This document shows positions 24,188-37,490 of a DNA stretch of 64,000 nt, one piece after another; positions within the stretch are counted from its first letter, which is position 1; each line of letters begins with the position of its first letter. The DNA is from Pratylenchus scribneri (Eukaryota > Nematoda > Chromadorea > Rhabditida > Pratylenchidae): positions 378,001-442,000 of the forward strand of contig JAQSEB010000078.1 of NCBI GenBank assembly GCA_030063045.1. The letters are read 5' to 3'. Made by a program: the position numbers and the translations under genes. The notes below the pieces were generated by a model that was given only the letters and a program-made list of their open reading frames with translations, did no database searches and was not told the DNA's origin.

Positions 24188-27122
24188 CGTATCTTGGCTA
24201 AAAAAATTTATTTTGAAATTTCTAATAACTTATAGGGTCAATTAATTAATGTCTTTAGGGAATAAGAATCTTATCTTGGCTAAAAAAATTTATTTTGAAA
24301 TTTCTAAGTAACTTATAGGGTCAATTAATTAATGTCTTTAGGGAATAAGAATCTTATCTTGGCTAAAAAAATTTATTTTGAAATTTCTAAGTAACTTATA
24401 GGGTCAATTAATTAATGTCTTTAGGGAATAAGAATCTTATCTTGGCTAAAAAAATTTATTTTGAAATTTCTAAGTAACTTATAGGGTCAATTAATTAATG
24501 TCTTTAGGGAATAAGAATCTTATCTAGGCTAAAAAAATTTATTTTAGGGTCGATTAATTAATGTCTTTAGGGAATAAGAATCTTATGTAGGCTAAAAAAA
24601 TTTATTTTAGGGTCAATTAATTAATGTCTTTAGGGAATAAGAATCTTATTAGGCTAAAAAAATTTATTTTGGGGTCAATTAATTAATTTCTTTAGGGAAT
24701 AAAAATCTTATCTAGGCTAAAAAAATTTATTTTGAAATTTCTAAGTAACTTATAGGGTCAATTAATTAATGTCTTTAGGGAATAAGAATCTTATCTAGGC
24801 TAAAAAAATTTATTTTGAAATTTCTAAGTAACTTATAGGGTCAATTAATTAATGTCTTTAGGGAATAAGAATCTTATCTAGGCTAAAAAAATTTATTTTA
24901 GGGTCGATTAATTAATTTCTTTAGGGAATAAGAATCTTATCTTGGCTAAAAAAATTTATTTTGAAATTTCTAAGTAACTTATAGGGTCAATTAATTAATG
25001 TCTTTAGGGAATAAGAATCTTATCTAGGCTAAAAAAATTTATTTTAGGGTCGATTAATTAATGTCTTTAGGGAATAAGAATCTTATTAGGCTAAAAAAAT
25101 TTATTTTAGGGTCAATTAATTAATGTCTTTAGGGAATAAGAATCTTATCTAGGCTAAAAAAATTTATTTTAGGGTCGATTAATTAATTTCTTTAGGGAAT
25201 AAGAATCTTATCTTGGCTAAAAAAATTTATTTTGAAATTTCTAAGTAACTTATAGGGTCAATTAATTAATGTCTTTAGGGAATAAGAATCTTATCTAGGC
25301 TAAAAAAATTTATTTTAGGGTCGATTAATTAATGTCTTTAGGGAATAAGAATCTTATTAGGCTAAAAAAATTTATTTTAGGGTCGATTAATTAATTTTTT
25401 TAGGGAATAAGAATCTTATTAGGCTAAAAAAAATTTATTTTAGGGTCAATTAATTAATTTCTTTAGGGAATAAGAATCTTATTAGGCTAAAAAAATTTAT
25501 TTTAGGGTCAATTAATTAATTTCTTTAGGGAATAAGAATTTTATCTAGGCTAAAAAAATTTATTTTAGGGTCGATTAATTAATTTTTTTAGGGAATAAGA
25601 ATCTTATTAGGCTAAAAAAAATTTATTTTAGGGTCAATTAATTAATTTCTTTAGGGAATAAGAATCTTATTAGGCTAAAAAAATTTATTTTAGGGTCAAT
25701 TAATTAATTTCTTTAGGGAATAAGAATCTTATTAGGCTAAAAAAATTTATTTTAGGGTCGATTAATTAATTTCTTTAGGGAATAAGAATCTTATCTTGGC
25801 TAAAAAAATTTATTTTAGGGTCAATTAATTAATTTCTTTAGGGAATAAGAATCTTATTAGGCTAAAAAAAATTTATTTTAGGGTCAATTAATTAATTTCT
25901 TTAGGGAATAAGAATCTTATTAGGCTAAAAAAATTTATTTTAGGGTCAATTAATTAATTTATTTAGGGAATAAGAATCTTATTAGGCTAAAAAAATTTAT
26001 TTTAGGGTCGATTAATTAATTTCTTTAGGGAATAAGAATCTTATCTTGGCTAAAAAAATTTATTTTAGGGTCAATTAATTAATTTCTTTAGGGAATAAGA
26101 ATCTTATTAGGCTAAAAAAATTTATTTTAGGGTCGATTAATTAATTTCTTTAGGGAATAAGAATCTTATCTAGGCTAAAAAAATTTATTTTGAAATTTCT
26201 AAGTAACTTATAGGGTCAATTAATTAATGTCTTTAGGGAATAAGAATCTTATCTAGGCTAAAAAAATTTATTTTGAAATTTCTAAGTAACTTATAGGGTC
26301 AATTAATTAATGTCTTTAGGGAATAAGAATCTTATTAGGCTAAAAAAATTTATTTTAGGGTCGATTAATTAATGTCTTTAGGGAATAAGAATCTTATTAG
26401 GCTAAAAAAATTTATTTTAGGGTCGATTAATTAATTTTTTTAGGGAATAAGAATCTTATTAGGCTAAAAAAATTTATTTTAGGGTCAATTAATTAATTTC
26501 TTTAGGGAATAAGAATCTTATTAGGCTAAAAAAATTTATTTTAGGGTCAATTAATTAATTTCTTTAGGGAATAAGAATCTTATCTAGGCTAAAAAAAATT
26601 TATTTTGAAATTTCTAAGTAACTTATATGGTCAATTAATTAATGTCTTTAGGGAATAAGAATCTTATCTTGGCTAAAAAAATTTATTTTGAAATTTCTAA
26701 GTAACTTATAGGGTCGATTAATTAATGTCTTTAGGGAATAAGAATTTTATCTAGGCTAAAAAAATTTATTTTAGGGTCGATTAATTAATGTCTTTAGGGA
26801 ATAAGAATCTTATCTAGGCTAAAAAAATTTATTTTAGGGTCGATTAATTAATGTCTTTAGGGAATAAGAATCTTATCTAGGCTAAAAAAATTTATTTTAG
26901 GGTCGATTAATTAATTTCTTTAGGGAATAAGAATCTTATCTTGGCTAAAAAAATTTATTTTAGGGTCGATTAATTAATTTCTTTAGGGAATAAAAATCTT
27001 ATTAGGCTAAAAAAATTTATTTTAGGGTCGATTAATTAATTTCTTTAGGGAATAAGAATCTTATCTTGGCTAAAAAAATTTATTTTAGGGTCGATTAATT
27101 AATGTCTTTAGGGAATAAGAAT
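24188..27122 (+). repeat. Block III HOR copy 3 (2,935 bp)
   Basis: Same order as copy 2 with ATGTAGGC at 24,585, GGGGTCAATT at 24,671 and AATTTATTTAGGG at 25,956. It is 271 bp longer because of an extra four-unit set (62+63+83+63 = 271) around 25,080-25,350, a tandem repeat of the preceding four units. Confidence 0.85.
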
Positions 27123-28980
27123 CGTATCTTGGCTAAAAAAATTTATTTTGAAATTTCTAATAACTTATAGGGTCAATTAATTAATGTCTTTAGGGAATAA
27201 GAATCTTATCTTGGCTAAAAAAATTTATTTTGAAATTTCTAAGTAACTTATAGGGTCAATTAATTAATGTCTTTAGGGAATAAGAATCTTATCTTGGCTA
27301 AAAAAATTTATTTTGAAATTTCTAAGTAACTTATAGGGTCAATTAATTAATGTCTTTAGGGAATAAGAATCTTATCTTGGCTAAAAAAATTTATTTTGAA
27401 ATTTCTAAGTAACTTATAGGGTCAATTAATTAATGTCTTTAGGGAATAAGAATCTTATCTAGGCTAAAAAAATTTATTTTAGGGTCGATTAATTAATGTC
27501 TTTAGGGAATAAGAATCTTATGTAGGCTAAAAAAATTTATTTTAGGGTCAATTAATTAATGTCTTTAGGGAATAAGAATCTTATTAGGCTAAAAAAATTT
27601 ATTTTGGGGTCAATTAATTAATTTCTTTAGGGAATAAAAATCTTATCTAGGCTAAAAAAATTTATTTTGAAATTTCTAAGTAACTTATAGGGTCAATTAA
27701 TTAATGTCTTTAGGGAATAAGAATCTTATCTAGGCTAAAAAAATTTATTTTGAAATTTCTAAGTAACTTATAGGGTCAATTAATTAATGTCTTTAGGGAA
27801 TAAGAATCTTATCTAGGCTAAAAAAATTTATTTTAGGGTCGATTAATTAATTTCTTTAGGGAATAAGAATCTTATCTTGGCTAAAAAAATTTATTTTGAA
27901 ATTTCTAAGTAACTTATAGGGTCAATTAATTAATGTCTTTAGGGAATAAGAATCTTATCTAGGCTAAAAAAATTTATTTTAGGGTCGATTAATTAATGTC
28001 TTTAGGGAATAAGAATCTTATTAGGCTAAAAAAATTTATTTTAGGGTCGATTAATTAATTTTTTTAGGGAATAAGAATCTTATTAGGCTAAAAAAAATTT
28101 ATTTTAGGGTCAATTAATTAATTTCTTTAGGGAATAAGAATCTTATTAGGCTAAAAAAATTTATTTTAGGGTCAATTAATTAATTTCTTTAGGGAATAAG
28201 AATCTTATCTAGGCTAAAAAAATTTATTTTAGGGTCGATTAATTAATTTTTTTAGGGAATAAGAATCTTATTAGGCTAAAAAAAATTTATTTTAGGGTCA
28301 ATTAATTAATTTCTTTAGGGAATAAGAATCTTATTAGGCTAAAAAAATTTATTTTAGGGTCAATTAATTAATTTCTTTAGGGAATAAGAATCTTATTAGG
28401 CTAAAAAAATTTATTTTAGGGTCGATTAATTAATTTCTTTAGGGAATAAGAATCTTATCTTGGCTAAAAAAATTTATTTTAGAGTCAATTAATTAATTTC
28501 TTTAGGGAATAAGAATCTTATTAGGCTAAAAAAATTTATTTTAGGGTCGATTAATTAATTTCTTTAGGGAATAAGAATCTTATCTAGGCTAAAAAAATTT
28601 ATTTTGAAATTTCTAAGTAACTTATAGGGTCAATTAATTAATGTCTTTAGGGAATAAGAATCTTATCTAGGCTAAAAAAATTTATTTTGAAATTTCTAAG
28701 TAACTTATAGGGTCAATTAATTAATGTCTTTAGGGAATAAGAATCTTATTAGGCTAAAAAAATTTATTTTAGGGTCGATTAATTAATGTCTTTAGGGAAT
28801 AAGAATCTTATTAGGCTAAAAAAATTTATTTTAGGGTCGATTAATTAATTTTTTTAGGGAATAAGAATCTTATTAGGCTAAAAAAATTTATTTTAGGGTC
28901 AATTAATTAATTTCTTTAGGGAATAAGAATCTTATTAGGCTAAAAAAATTTATTTTAGGGTCAATTAATTAATTTCTTTA
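27123..28980 (+). repeat. Block III HOR copy 4, truncated
   Basis: Begins with AATCGTATC and TCTAATAAC as the others, with ATGTAGGC at 27,520 and GGGGTCAATT at 27,606. It then follows copy 2 order but lacks the AATTTATTTAGGG unit and has TTTAGAGTCAATT near 28,481. It gives way to different units at about 28,980. Confidence 0.78.
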
Positions 28981-31900
28981 GGGAATAAAAATCTTATCTA
29001 GGCTAAAAAAATTTATTTTGAAATTTCTAAGTAACTTATAGGGTCAATTAATTAATGTCTTTAGGGAATAAGAATCTTATCTAGGCTAAAAAAATTTATT
29101 TTGAAATTTCTAAGTAACTTATAGGGTCAATTAATTAATGTCTTTAGGGAATAAGAATCTTATCTAGGCTAAAAAAATTTATTTTGAAATTTCTAAGTAA
29201 CTTATAGGGTCGATTAATTAATTTCTTTAGGGAATAAGAATCTTATCTAGGCTAAAAAAATTTATTTTAGGGTCGATTAATTAATTTCTTTAGGGAATAA
29301 GAATCTTATCTAGGCTAAAAAAATTTATTTTAGGGTCGATTAATTAATTTCTTTAGGGAATAAGAATCTTATCTAGGCTAAAAAAATTTATTTTAGGGTC
29401 GATTAATTAATTTCTTTAGGGAATAAGAATTTTATTAGGCTAAAAAAATTTATTTTAGGGTCGATTAATTAATTTCTTTAGGGAATAAGAATCTTATTAG
29501 GCTAAAAAAATTTATTTTAGGGTCAATTAATTAATTTCTTTAGGGAATAAGAATCTTATTAGGCTAAAAAAATTTATTTTAGGGTCAATTAATTAATTTC
29601 TTTAGGGAATAAGAATCTTATCTAGGCTAAAAAAATTTATTTTGAAATTTCTAAGTAACTTATAGGGTCAATTAATTAATTTCTTTAGGGAATAAGAATC
29701 TTATCTTGGCTAAAAAAATTTATTTTGAAATTTCTAAGTAACTTATAGGGTCGATTAATTAATTTCTTTAGGGAATAAGAATCTTATCTAGGCTAAAAAA
29801 ATTTATTTTAGGGTCGATTAATTAATTTCTTTAGGGAATAAGAATCTTATCTTGGCTAAAAAAATTTATTTTGAAATTTCTAAGTAACTTATAGGGTCGA
29901 TTAATTAATTTCTTTAGGGAATAAGAATCTTATCTAGGCTAAAGAAATTTATTTTAGGGTCGATTAATTAATTTCTTTAGGGAATAAGAATCTTATCTAG
30001 GCTAAAGAAATTTATTTTAGGGTCGATTAATTAATTTCTTTAGGGAATAAGAATCTTATCTTGGCTAAAAAAATTTATTTTGAAATTTCTAAGTAACTTA
30101 TAGGGTCGATTAATTAATTTCTTTAGGGAATAAGAATCTTATCTAGGCTAAAGAAATTTATTTTAGGGTCGATTAATTAATTTCTTTAGGGAATAAGAAT
30201 CTTATCTAGGCTAAAGAAATTTATTTTAGGGTCGATTAATTAATTTCTTTAGGGAATAAGAATCTTATCTAGGCTAAAAAAATTTATTTTAGGGTCGATT
30301 AATTAATTTCTTTAGGGAATAAGAATCTTATCTTGGCTAAAAAAATTTATTTTGAAATTTCTAAGTAACTTATAGGGTCGATTAATTAATTTCTTTAGGG
30401 AATAAGAATCTTATCTAGGCTAAAGAAATTTATTTTAGGGTCGATTAATTAATTTCTTTAGGGAATAAGAATCTTATCTAGGCTAAAAAAATTTATTTTA
30501 GGGTCGATTAATTAATTTCTTTAGGGAATAAGAATCTTATCCAGGCTAAAAAAATTTATTTTAGGGTCGATTAATTAATTTCTTTAGGGAATAAGAATCT
30601 TATCTAGGCTAAAAAATTTATTTTAGGGTCGATTAATTAATTTCTTTAGGGAATAAGAATCTTATCTAGGCTAAAAAATTTATTTTAGGGTCGATTAATT
30701 AATTTCTTTAGGGAATAAGAATCTTATCTAGGCTAAAAAAATTTATTTTAGGGTCGATTAATTAATTTCTTTAGGGAATAAGAATCTTATCTAGGCTAAA
30801 AAAATTTATTTTAGGGTCAATTAATTAATTTCTTTAGGGAATAAGAATTTTATCTAGGCTTAAAAAAATTTATTTTGAAATTTCTAAGTAACTTATAGAG
30901 TCAATTAATTAATTTCTTTAGAGAATAAGAATCTTATCTAGGCTAAAAAAATTTATTTTAGGGTCGATTAATTAATTTCTTTAGGGAATAAGAATCTTAT
31001 CTAGGCTAAAAAAATTTATTTTAGGGTCGATTAATTAATTTCTTTAGGGAATAAGAATCTTATCTAGGCTAAAAAAATTTATTTTGAAATTTCTAAGTAA
31101 CTTATAGGGTCAATTAATTAATTTCTTTAGGGAATAAGAATCTTATCTTGGCTAAAAAAAATTTATTTTAGGGTCGATTAATTAATTTCTTTAGGGAATA
31201 AGAATCTTATCTAGGCTAAAAAAATTTATTTTAGGGTCGATTAATTAATTTCTTTAGGGAATAAGAATCTTATCTAGGCTAAAAAAATTTATTTTGAAAT
31301 TTCTAAGTAACTTATAGGGTCAATTAATTTATTTCTTTAGGGAATAAGAATCTTATCTTGGCTAAAAAAAATTTATTTTAGGGTCGATTAATTAATTTCT
31401 TTAGGGAATAAGAATCTTATCTAGGCTAAAAAAATTTATTTTAGGGTCGATTAATTAATTTCTTTAGGGAATAAGAATCTTATCTAGGCTAAAAAAATTT
31501 ATTTTAGGGTCGATTAATTAATTTCTTTAGGGAATAAGAATCTTATCTTGGCTAAAAAATTTATTTTAGGGTCGATTAATTAATATCTTTAGGGAATAAG
31601 AATTTTATCTAGGCTTAAAAAAATTTATTTTGAAATTTCTAAGTAACTTATAGGGTCAATTAATTAATTTCTTTAGAGAATAAGAATCTTATCTAGGCTA
31701 AAAAAATTTATTTTGAAATTTCTAAGTAACTTATAGGGTCAATTAATTAATTTCTTTAGAGAATAAGAATCTTATCTAGGCTAAAAAAATTTATTTTGAA
31801 ATTTCTAAGTAACTTATAGGGTCAATTAATTAATTTCTTTAGGGAATAAGAATCTTATCTAGGCTAAAAAATTTATTTTAGGGTCGATTAATTAATTTCT

Positions 31901-34900
31901 TTAGGGAATAAGAATCTTTTCTAGGCTAAAAAAATTTATTTTAGGGTCAATTAATTAATTTCTTTAGGGAATAAGAATTTTATCTAGGCTTAAAAAAATT
32001 TATTTTGAAATTTCTAAGTAACTTATAGGGTCAATTAATTAATTTCTTTAGAGAATAAGAATCTTATCTAGGCTAAAAAAATTTATTTTGAAATTTCTAA
32101 GTAACTTATAGGGTCAATTAATTAATTTCTTTAGAGAATAAGAATCTTATCTAGGCTAAAAAAATTTATTTTGAAATTTCTAAGCAACTTATAGGGTCAA
32201 TTAATTAATTTCTTTAGGGAATAAGAATCTTATCTAGGCTAAAAAATTTATTTTAGGGTCGATTAATTAATTTTTTTAGGGAATAAGAATCTTATCTAGG
32301 CTAAAAAAATTTATTTTAGGGTCGATTAATTAATTTCTTTAGGGAATAAGAATCTTATCTAGGCTAAAAAAATTTATTTTAGGGTCGATTAATTAATTTC
32401 TTTAGGGAATAAGAATCTTATCTAGGCTAAAAAAATTTATTTTGAAATTTCTAAGTAACTTATAGGGTCAATTAATTAATTCTTTAGGGAATAAGAATCT
32501 TATCTTGGCTAAAAAAATTTATTTTAGGGTCGATTAATTAATTTCTTTAGGGAATAAGAATCTTATCTAGGCTAAAAAAATTTATTTTAGGGTCGATTAA
32601 TTAATTTCTTTAGGGAATAAGAATCTTATTAGGCTAAAAAAATTTATTTTAGGGTCAATTAATTAATTTCTTTAGGGAATAAGAATCTTATTAGGCTAAA
32701 AAAATTTATTTTAGGGTCGATTAATTAATTTCTTTAGGGAATAAGAATTTTATTAGGCTAAAAAAATTTATTTTAGAGTCGATTAATTAATTTCTTTAGG
32801 GAATAAGAATCTTATTAGGCTAAAAAAATTTATTTTAGGGTCAATTAATTAATTTCTTTAGGGAATAAGAATCTTATTAGGCTAAAAAAATTTATTTTAG
32901 GGTCAATTAATTAATTTCTTTAGGGAATAAGAATCTTATCTAGGCTAAAAAAATTTATTTTGAAATTTCTAAGTAACTTATAGGGTCAATTAATTAATTT
33001 CTTTAGGGAATAAGAATCTTATCTAGGCTAAAAAAAATTTATTTTGAAATTTCTAAGTAACTTATAGGGTCAATTAATTAATGTCTTTAGGGAATAAGAA
33101 TCTTATCTTGGCTAAAAAAATTTATTTTGAAGTTTCTAAGTAACTTATAGGGTCGATTAATTAATTTCTTTAGGGAATAAGAATCTTATCTAGGCTAAAA
33201 AAATTTATTTTAGGGTCGATTAATTAATTTCTTTAGGGAATAAGAATCTTATCTAGGCTAAAAAAATTTATTTTAGGGTCGATTAATTAATTTCTTTAGG
33301 GAATAAGAATCTTATCTAGGCTAAAAAAATTTATTTTAGGGTCGATTAATTAATTTCTTTAGGGAATAAGAATTTTATTAGGCTAAAAAAATTTATTTTA
33401 GGGTCGATTAATTAATTTCTTTAGGGAATAAGAATCTTATTAGGCTAAAAAAATTTATTTTAGGGTCAATTAATTAATTTCTTTAGGGAATAAGAATCTT
33501 ATTAGGCTAAAAAAATTTATTTTAGGGTCAATTAATTAATTTCTTTAGGGAATAAGAATCTTATCTAGGCTAAAAAAATTTATTTTGAAATTTCTAAGTA
33601 ACTTATAGGGTCAATTAATTAATTTCTTTAGGGAATAAGAATCTTATCTAGGCTAAAAAAAATTTATTTTGAAATTTCTAAGTAACTTATAGGGTCGATT
33701 AATTAATTTTTTTAGGGAATAAGAATCTTATCTAGGCTAAAAAAATTTATTTTAGGGTCGATTAATTAATTTCTTTAGGGAATAAGAATCTTATCTAGGC
33801 TAAAAAAATTTATTTTAGGGTCGATTAATTAATTTCTTTAGGGAATAAGAATCTTATCTAGGCTAAAAAAATTTATTTTGAAATTTCTAAGTAACTTATA
33901 GGGTCAATTAATTAATTCTTTAGGGAATAAGAATCTTATCTTGGCTAAAAAAATTTATTTTAGGGTCGATTAATTAATTTCTTTAGGGAATAAGAATCTT
34001 ATCTAGGCTAAAAAAATTTATTTTAGGGTCGATTAATTAATTTCTTTAGGGAATAAGAATCTTATTAGGCTAAAGAAATTTATTTTAGGGTCAATTAATT
34101 AATTTCTTTAGGGAATAAGAATCTTATTAGGCTAAAAAAATTTATTTTAGGGTCGATTAATTAATTTCTTTAGGGAATAAGAATTTTATTAGGCTAAAAA
34201 AATTTATTTTAGAGTCGATTAATTAATTTCTTTAGGGAATAAGAATCTTATTAGGCTAAAAAAATTTATTTTAGGGTCAATTAATTAATTTCTTTAGGGA
34301 ATAAGAATCTTATTAGGCTAAAAAAATTTATTTTAGGGTCAATTAATTAATTTCTTTAGGGAATAAGAATCTTATCTAGGCTAAAAAAATTTATTTTGAA
34401 ATTTCTAAGTAACTTATAGGGTCAATTAATTAATTTCTTTAGGGAATAAGAATCTTATCTAGGCTAAAAAAAATTTATTTTGAAATTTCTAAGTAACTTA
34501 TAGGGTCAATTAATTAATGTCTTTAGGGAATAAGAATCTTATCTTGGCTAAAAAAATTTATTTTGAAGTTTCTAAGTAACTTATAGGGTCGATTAATTAA
34601 TTTCTTTAGGGAATAAGAATCTTATCTAGGCTAAAAAAATTTATTTTAGGGTCGATTAATTAATTTCTTTAGGGAATAAGAATCTTATCTAGGCTAAAAA
34701 AATTTATTTTAGGGTCGATTAATTAATTTCTTTAGGGAATAAGAATCTTATCTAGGCTAAAAAAATTTATTTTAGGGTCGATTAATTAATTTCTTTAGGG
34801 AATAAGAATTTTATTAGGCTAAAAAAATTTATTTTAGGGTCGATTAATTAATTTCTTTAGGGAATAAGAATCTTATTAGGCTAAAAAAATTTATTTTAGG

Positions 34901-37399
34901 GTCAATTAATTAATTTCTTTAGGGAATAAGAATCTTATTAGGCTAAAAAAATTTATTTTAGGGTCAATTAATTAATTTCTTTAGGGAATAAGAATCTTAT
35001 CTAGGCTAAAAAAATTTATTTTGAAATTTCTAAGTAACTTATAGGGTCAATTAATTAATTTCTTTAGGGAATAAGAATCTTATCTAGGCTAAAAAAAATT
35101 TATTTTGAAATTTCTAAGTAACTTATAGGGTCAATTAATTAATGTCTTTAGGGAATAAGAATCTTATCTTGGCTAAAAAAATTTATTTTGAAATTTCTAA
35201 GTAACTTATAGGGTCGATTAATTAATTTCTTTAGGGAATAAGAATCTTATCTAGGCTAAAAAAATTTATTTTAGGGTCGATTAATTAATTTCTTTAGGGA
35301 ATAAGAATCTTATCTAGGCTAAAGAAATTTATTTTAGGGTCGATTAATTAATTTCTTTAGGGAATAAGAATCTTATCTAGGCTAAAAAAATTTATTTTAG
35401 GGTCGATTAATTAATTTCTTTAGGGAATAAGAATCTTATCTAGGCTAAAAAAATTTATTTTAGGGTCGATTAATTAATTTCTTTAGGGAATAAGAATCTT
35501 ATCTAGGCTAAAAAAATTTATTTTAGGGTCGATTAATTAATTTCTTTAGGGAATAAGAATCTTATCTAGGCTAAAAAATTTATTTTAGGGTCGATTAATT
35601 AATTTCTTTAGGGAATAAGAATCTTATCTAGGCTAAAAAATTTATTTTAGGGTCGATTAATTAATTTCTTTAGGGAATAAGAATCTTATCTAGGCTAAAA
35701 AAATTTATTTTAGGGTCGATTAATTAATTTCTTTAGGGAATAAGAATCTTATCTAGGCTAAAAAAATTAATTTAAGGTCGATTAATTAATTTCTTTAGGG
35801 AATAAGAATCTTTTCTAGGCTAAAAAAATTTATTTTAGGGTCAATTAATTAATTTCTTTAGGGAATAAGAATTTTATCTAGGCTTAAAAAAATTTATTTT
35901 GAAATTTCTAAGTAACTTATAGAGTCAATTAATTAATTTCTTTAGAGAATAAGAATCTTATCTAGGCTAAAAAAATTTATTTTAGGGTCGATTAATTAAT
36001 TTCTTTAGGGAATAAGAATCTTATCTAGGCTAAAAAAATTTATTTTAGGGTCGATTAATTAATTTCTTTAGGGAATAAGAATCTTATCTAGGCTAAAAAA
36101 ATTTATTTTGAAATTTCTAAGTAACTTATAGGGTCAATTAATTAATTTCTTTAGGGAATAAGAATCTTATCTAGGCTAAAAAATTTATTTTAGGGTCGAT
36201 TAATTAATTTCTTTAGGGAATAAGAATCTTATCTAGGCTAAAAAAATTTATTTTAGGGTCGATTAATTAATTTCTTTAGGGAATAAGAATCTTATCTAGG
36301 CTAAAAAAATTTATTTTAGGGTCGATTAATTAATTTCTTTAGGGAATAAGAATCTTATCTAGGCTAAAAAAATTTATTTTGAAATTTCTAAGTAACTTAT
36401 AGGGTCAATTAATTAATTCTTTAGGGAATAAGAATCTTATCTTGGCTAAAAAAAATTTATTTTAGGGTCGATTAATTAATTTCTTTAGGGAATAAGAATC
36501 TTATCTAGGCTAAAAAAATTTATTTTAGGGTCGATTAATTAATTTCTTTAGGGAATAAGAATCTTATTAGGCTAAAAAAATTTATTTTAGGGTCAATTAA
36601 TTAATTTCTTTAGGGAATAAGAATCTTATTAGGCTAAAAAAATTTATTTTAGGGTCGATTAATTAATTTCTTTAGGGAATAAGAATTTTATTAGGCTAAA
36701 AAAATTTATTTTAGAGTCGATTAATTAATTTCTTTAGGGAATAAGAATCTTATTAGGCTAAAAAAATTTATTTTAGGGTCAATTAATTAATTTCTTTAGG
36801 GAATAAGAATCTTATTAGGCTAAAAAAATTTATTTTAGAGTCGATTAATTAATTTCTTTAGGGAATAAGAATCTTATTAGGCTAAAAAAATTTATTTTAG
36901 GGTCAATTAATTAATTTCTTTAGGGAATAAGAATCTTATTAGGCTAAAAAAATTTATTTTAGGGTCAATTAATTAATTTCTTTAGGGAATAAGAATCTTA
37001 TTAGGCTAAAAAAATTTATTTTAGGGTCGATTAATTAATTTCTTTAGGGAATAAGAATTTTATTAGGCTAAAAAAATTTATTTTAGGGTCGATTAATTCA
37101 TTTCTTTAGGGAATAAGAATCTTATCTAGGCTAAAAAAATTTATTTTGAAATTTCTAAGTAATTTATAGGGTCAATTAATTAATTTCTTTAGGGAATAAG
37201 AATCTTATCTAGGCTAAAAAAAATTTATTTTGAAATTTCTAAGTAACTTATAGGGTCAATTAATTAATGTCTTTAGGGAATAAGAATCTTATCTAGGCTA
37301 AAAAATTTATTTTAGGGTCGATTAATTAATTTCTTTAGGGAATAAGAATCTTATCTAGGCTAAAAAATTTATTTTAGGGTCGATTAATTAATTTCTTTA

Positions 37400-37403
37400 G
37401 GTA
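37400..37403 (+). repeat. Unit with 3-bp deletion in module B
   Basis: Reads CTTTAGGTAAGAATC instead of CTTTAGGGAATAAGAATC; three bases are lost. I saw it only here, so it is either a recent mutation or an assembly error. Confidence 0.85.
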
Positions 37404-37490
37404 AGAATCTTATCTAGGCTAAAAAAATTTATTTTAGGGTCGATTAATTAATTTCTTTAGGGAATAAGAATCTTATCTAGGCTAAAAAAA

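Larger units (their letters stand above)
17388..29205. repeat. Block III: 2.66-2.96 kb HOR family
   Basis: Dominated by AATGTC units and marked by AATCGTATCTTGGC, TCTAATAAC, ATGTAGGC, TTTTGGGGTCAATT and AATTTTTTTAGGG. Four copies follow one another, with periods of 2,956, 2,664 and 2,935 bp measured from both the CGTATC and GGGGTCAATT landmarks. The fourth is truncated before about 28,980. The right limit is set where TCGATT/AATTTC units take over and is approximate. Confidence 0.8.
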
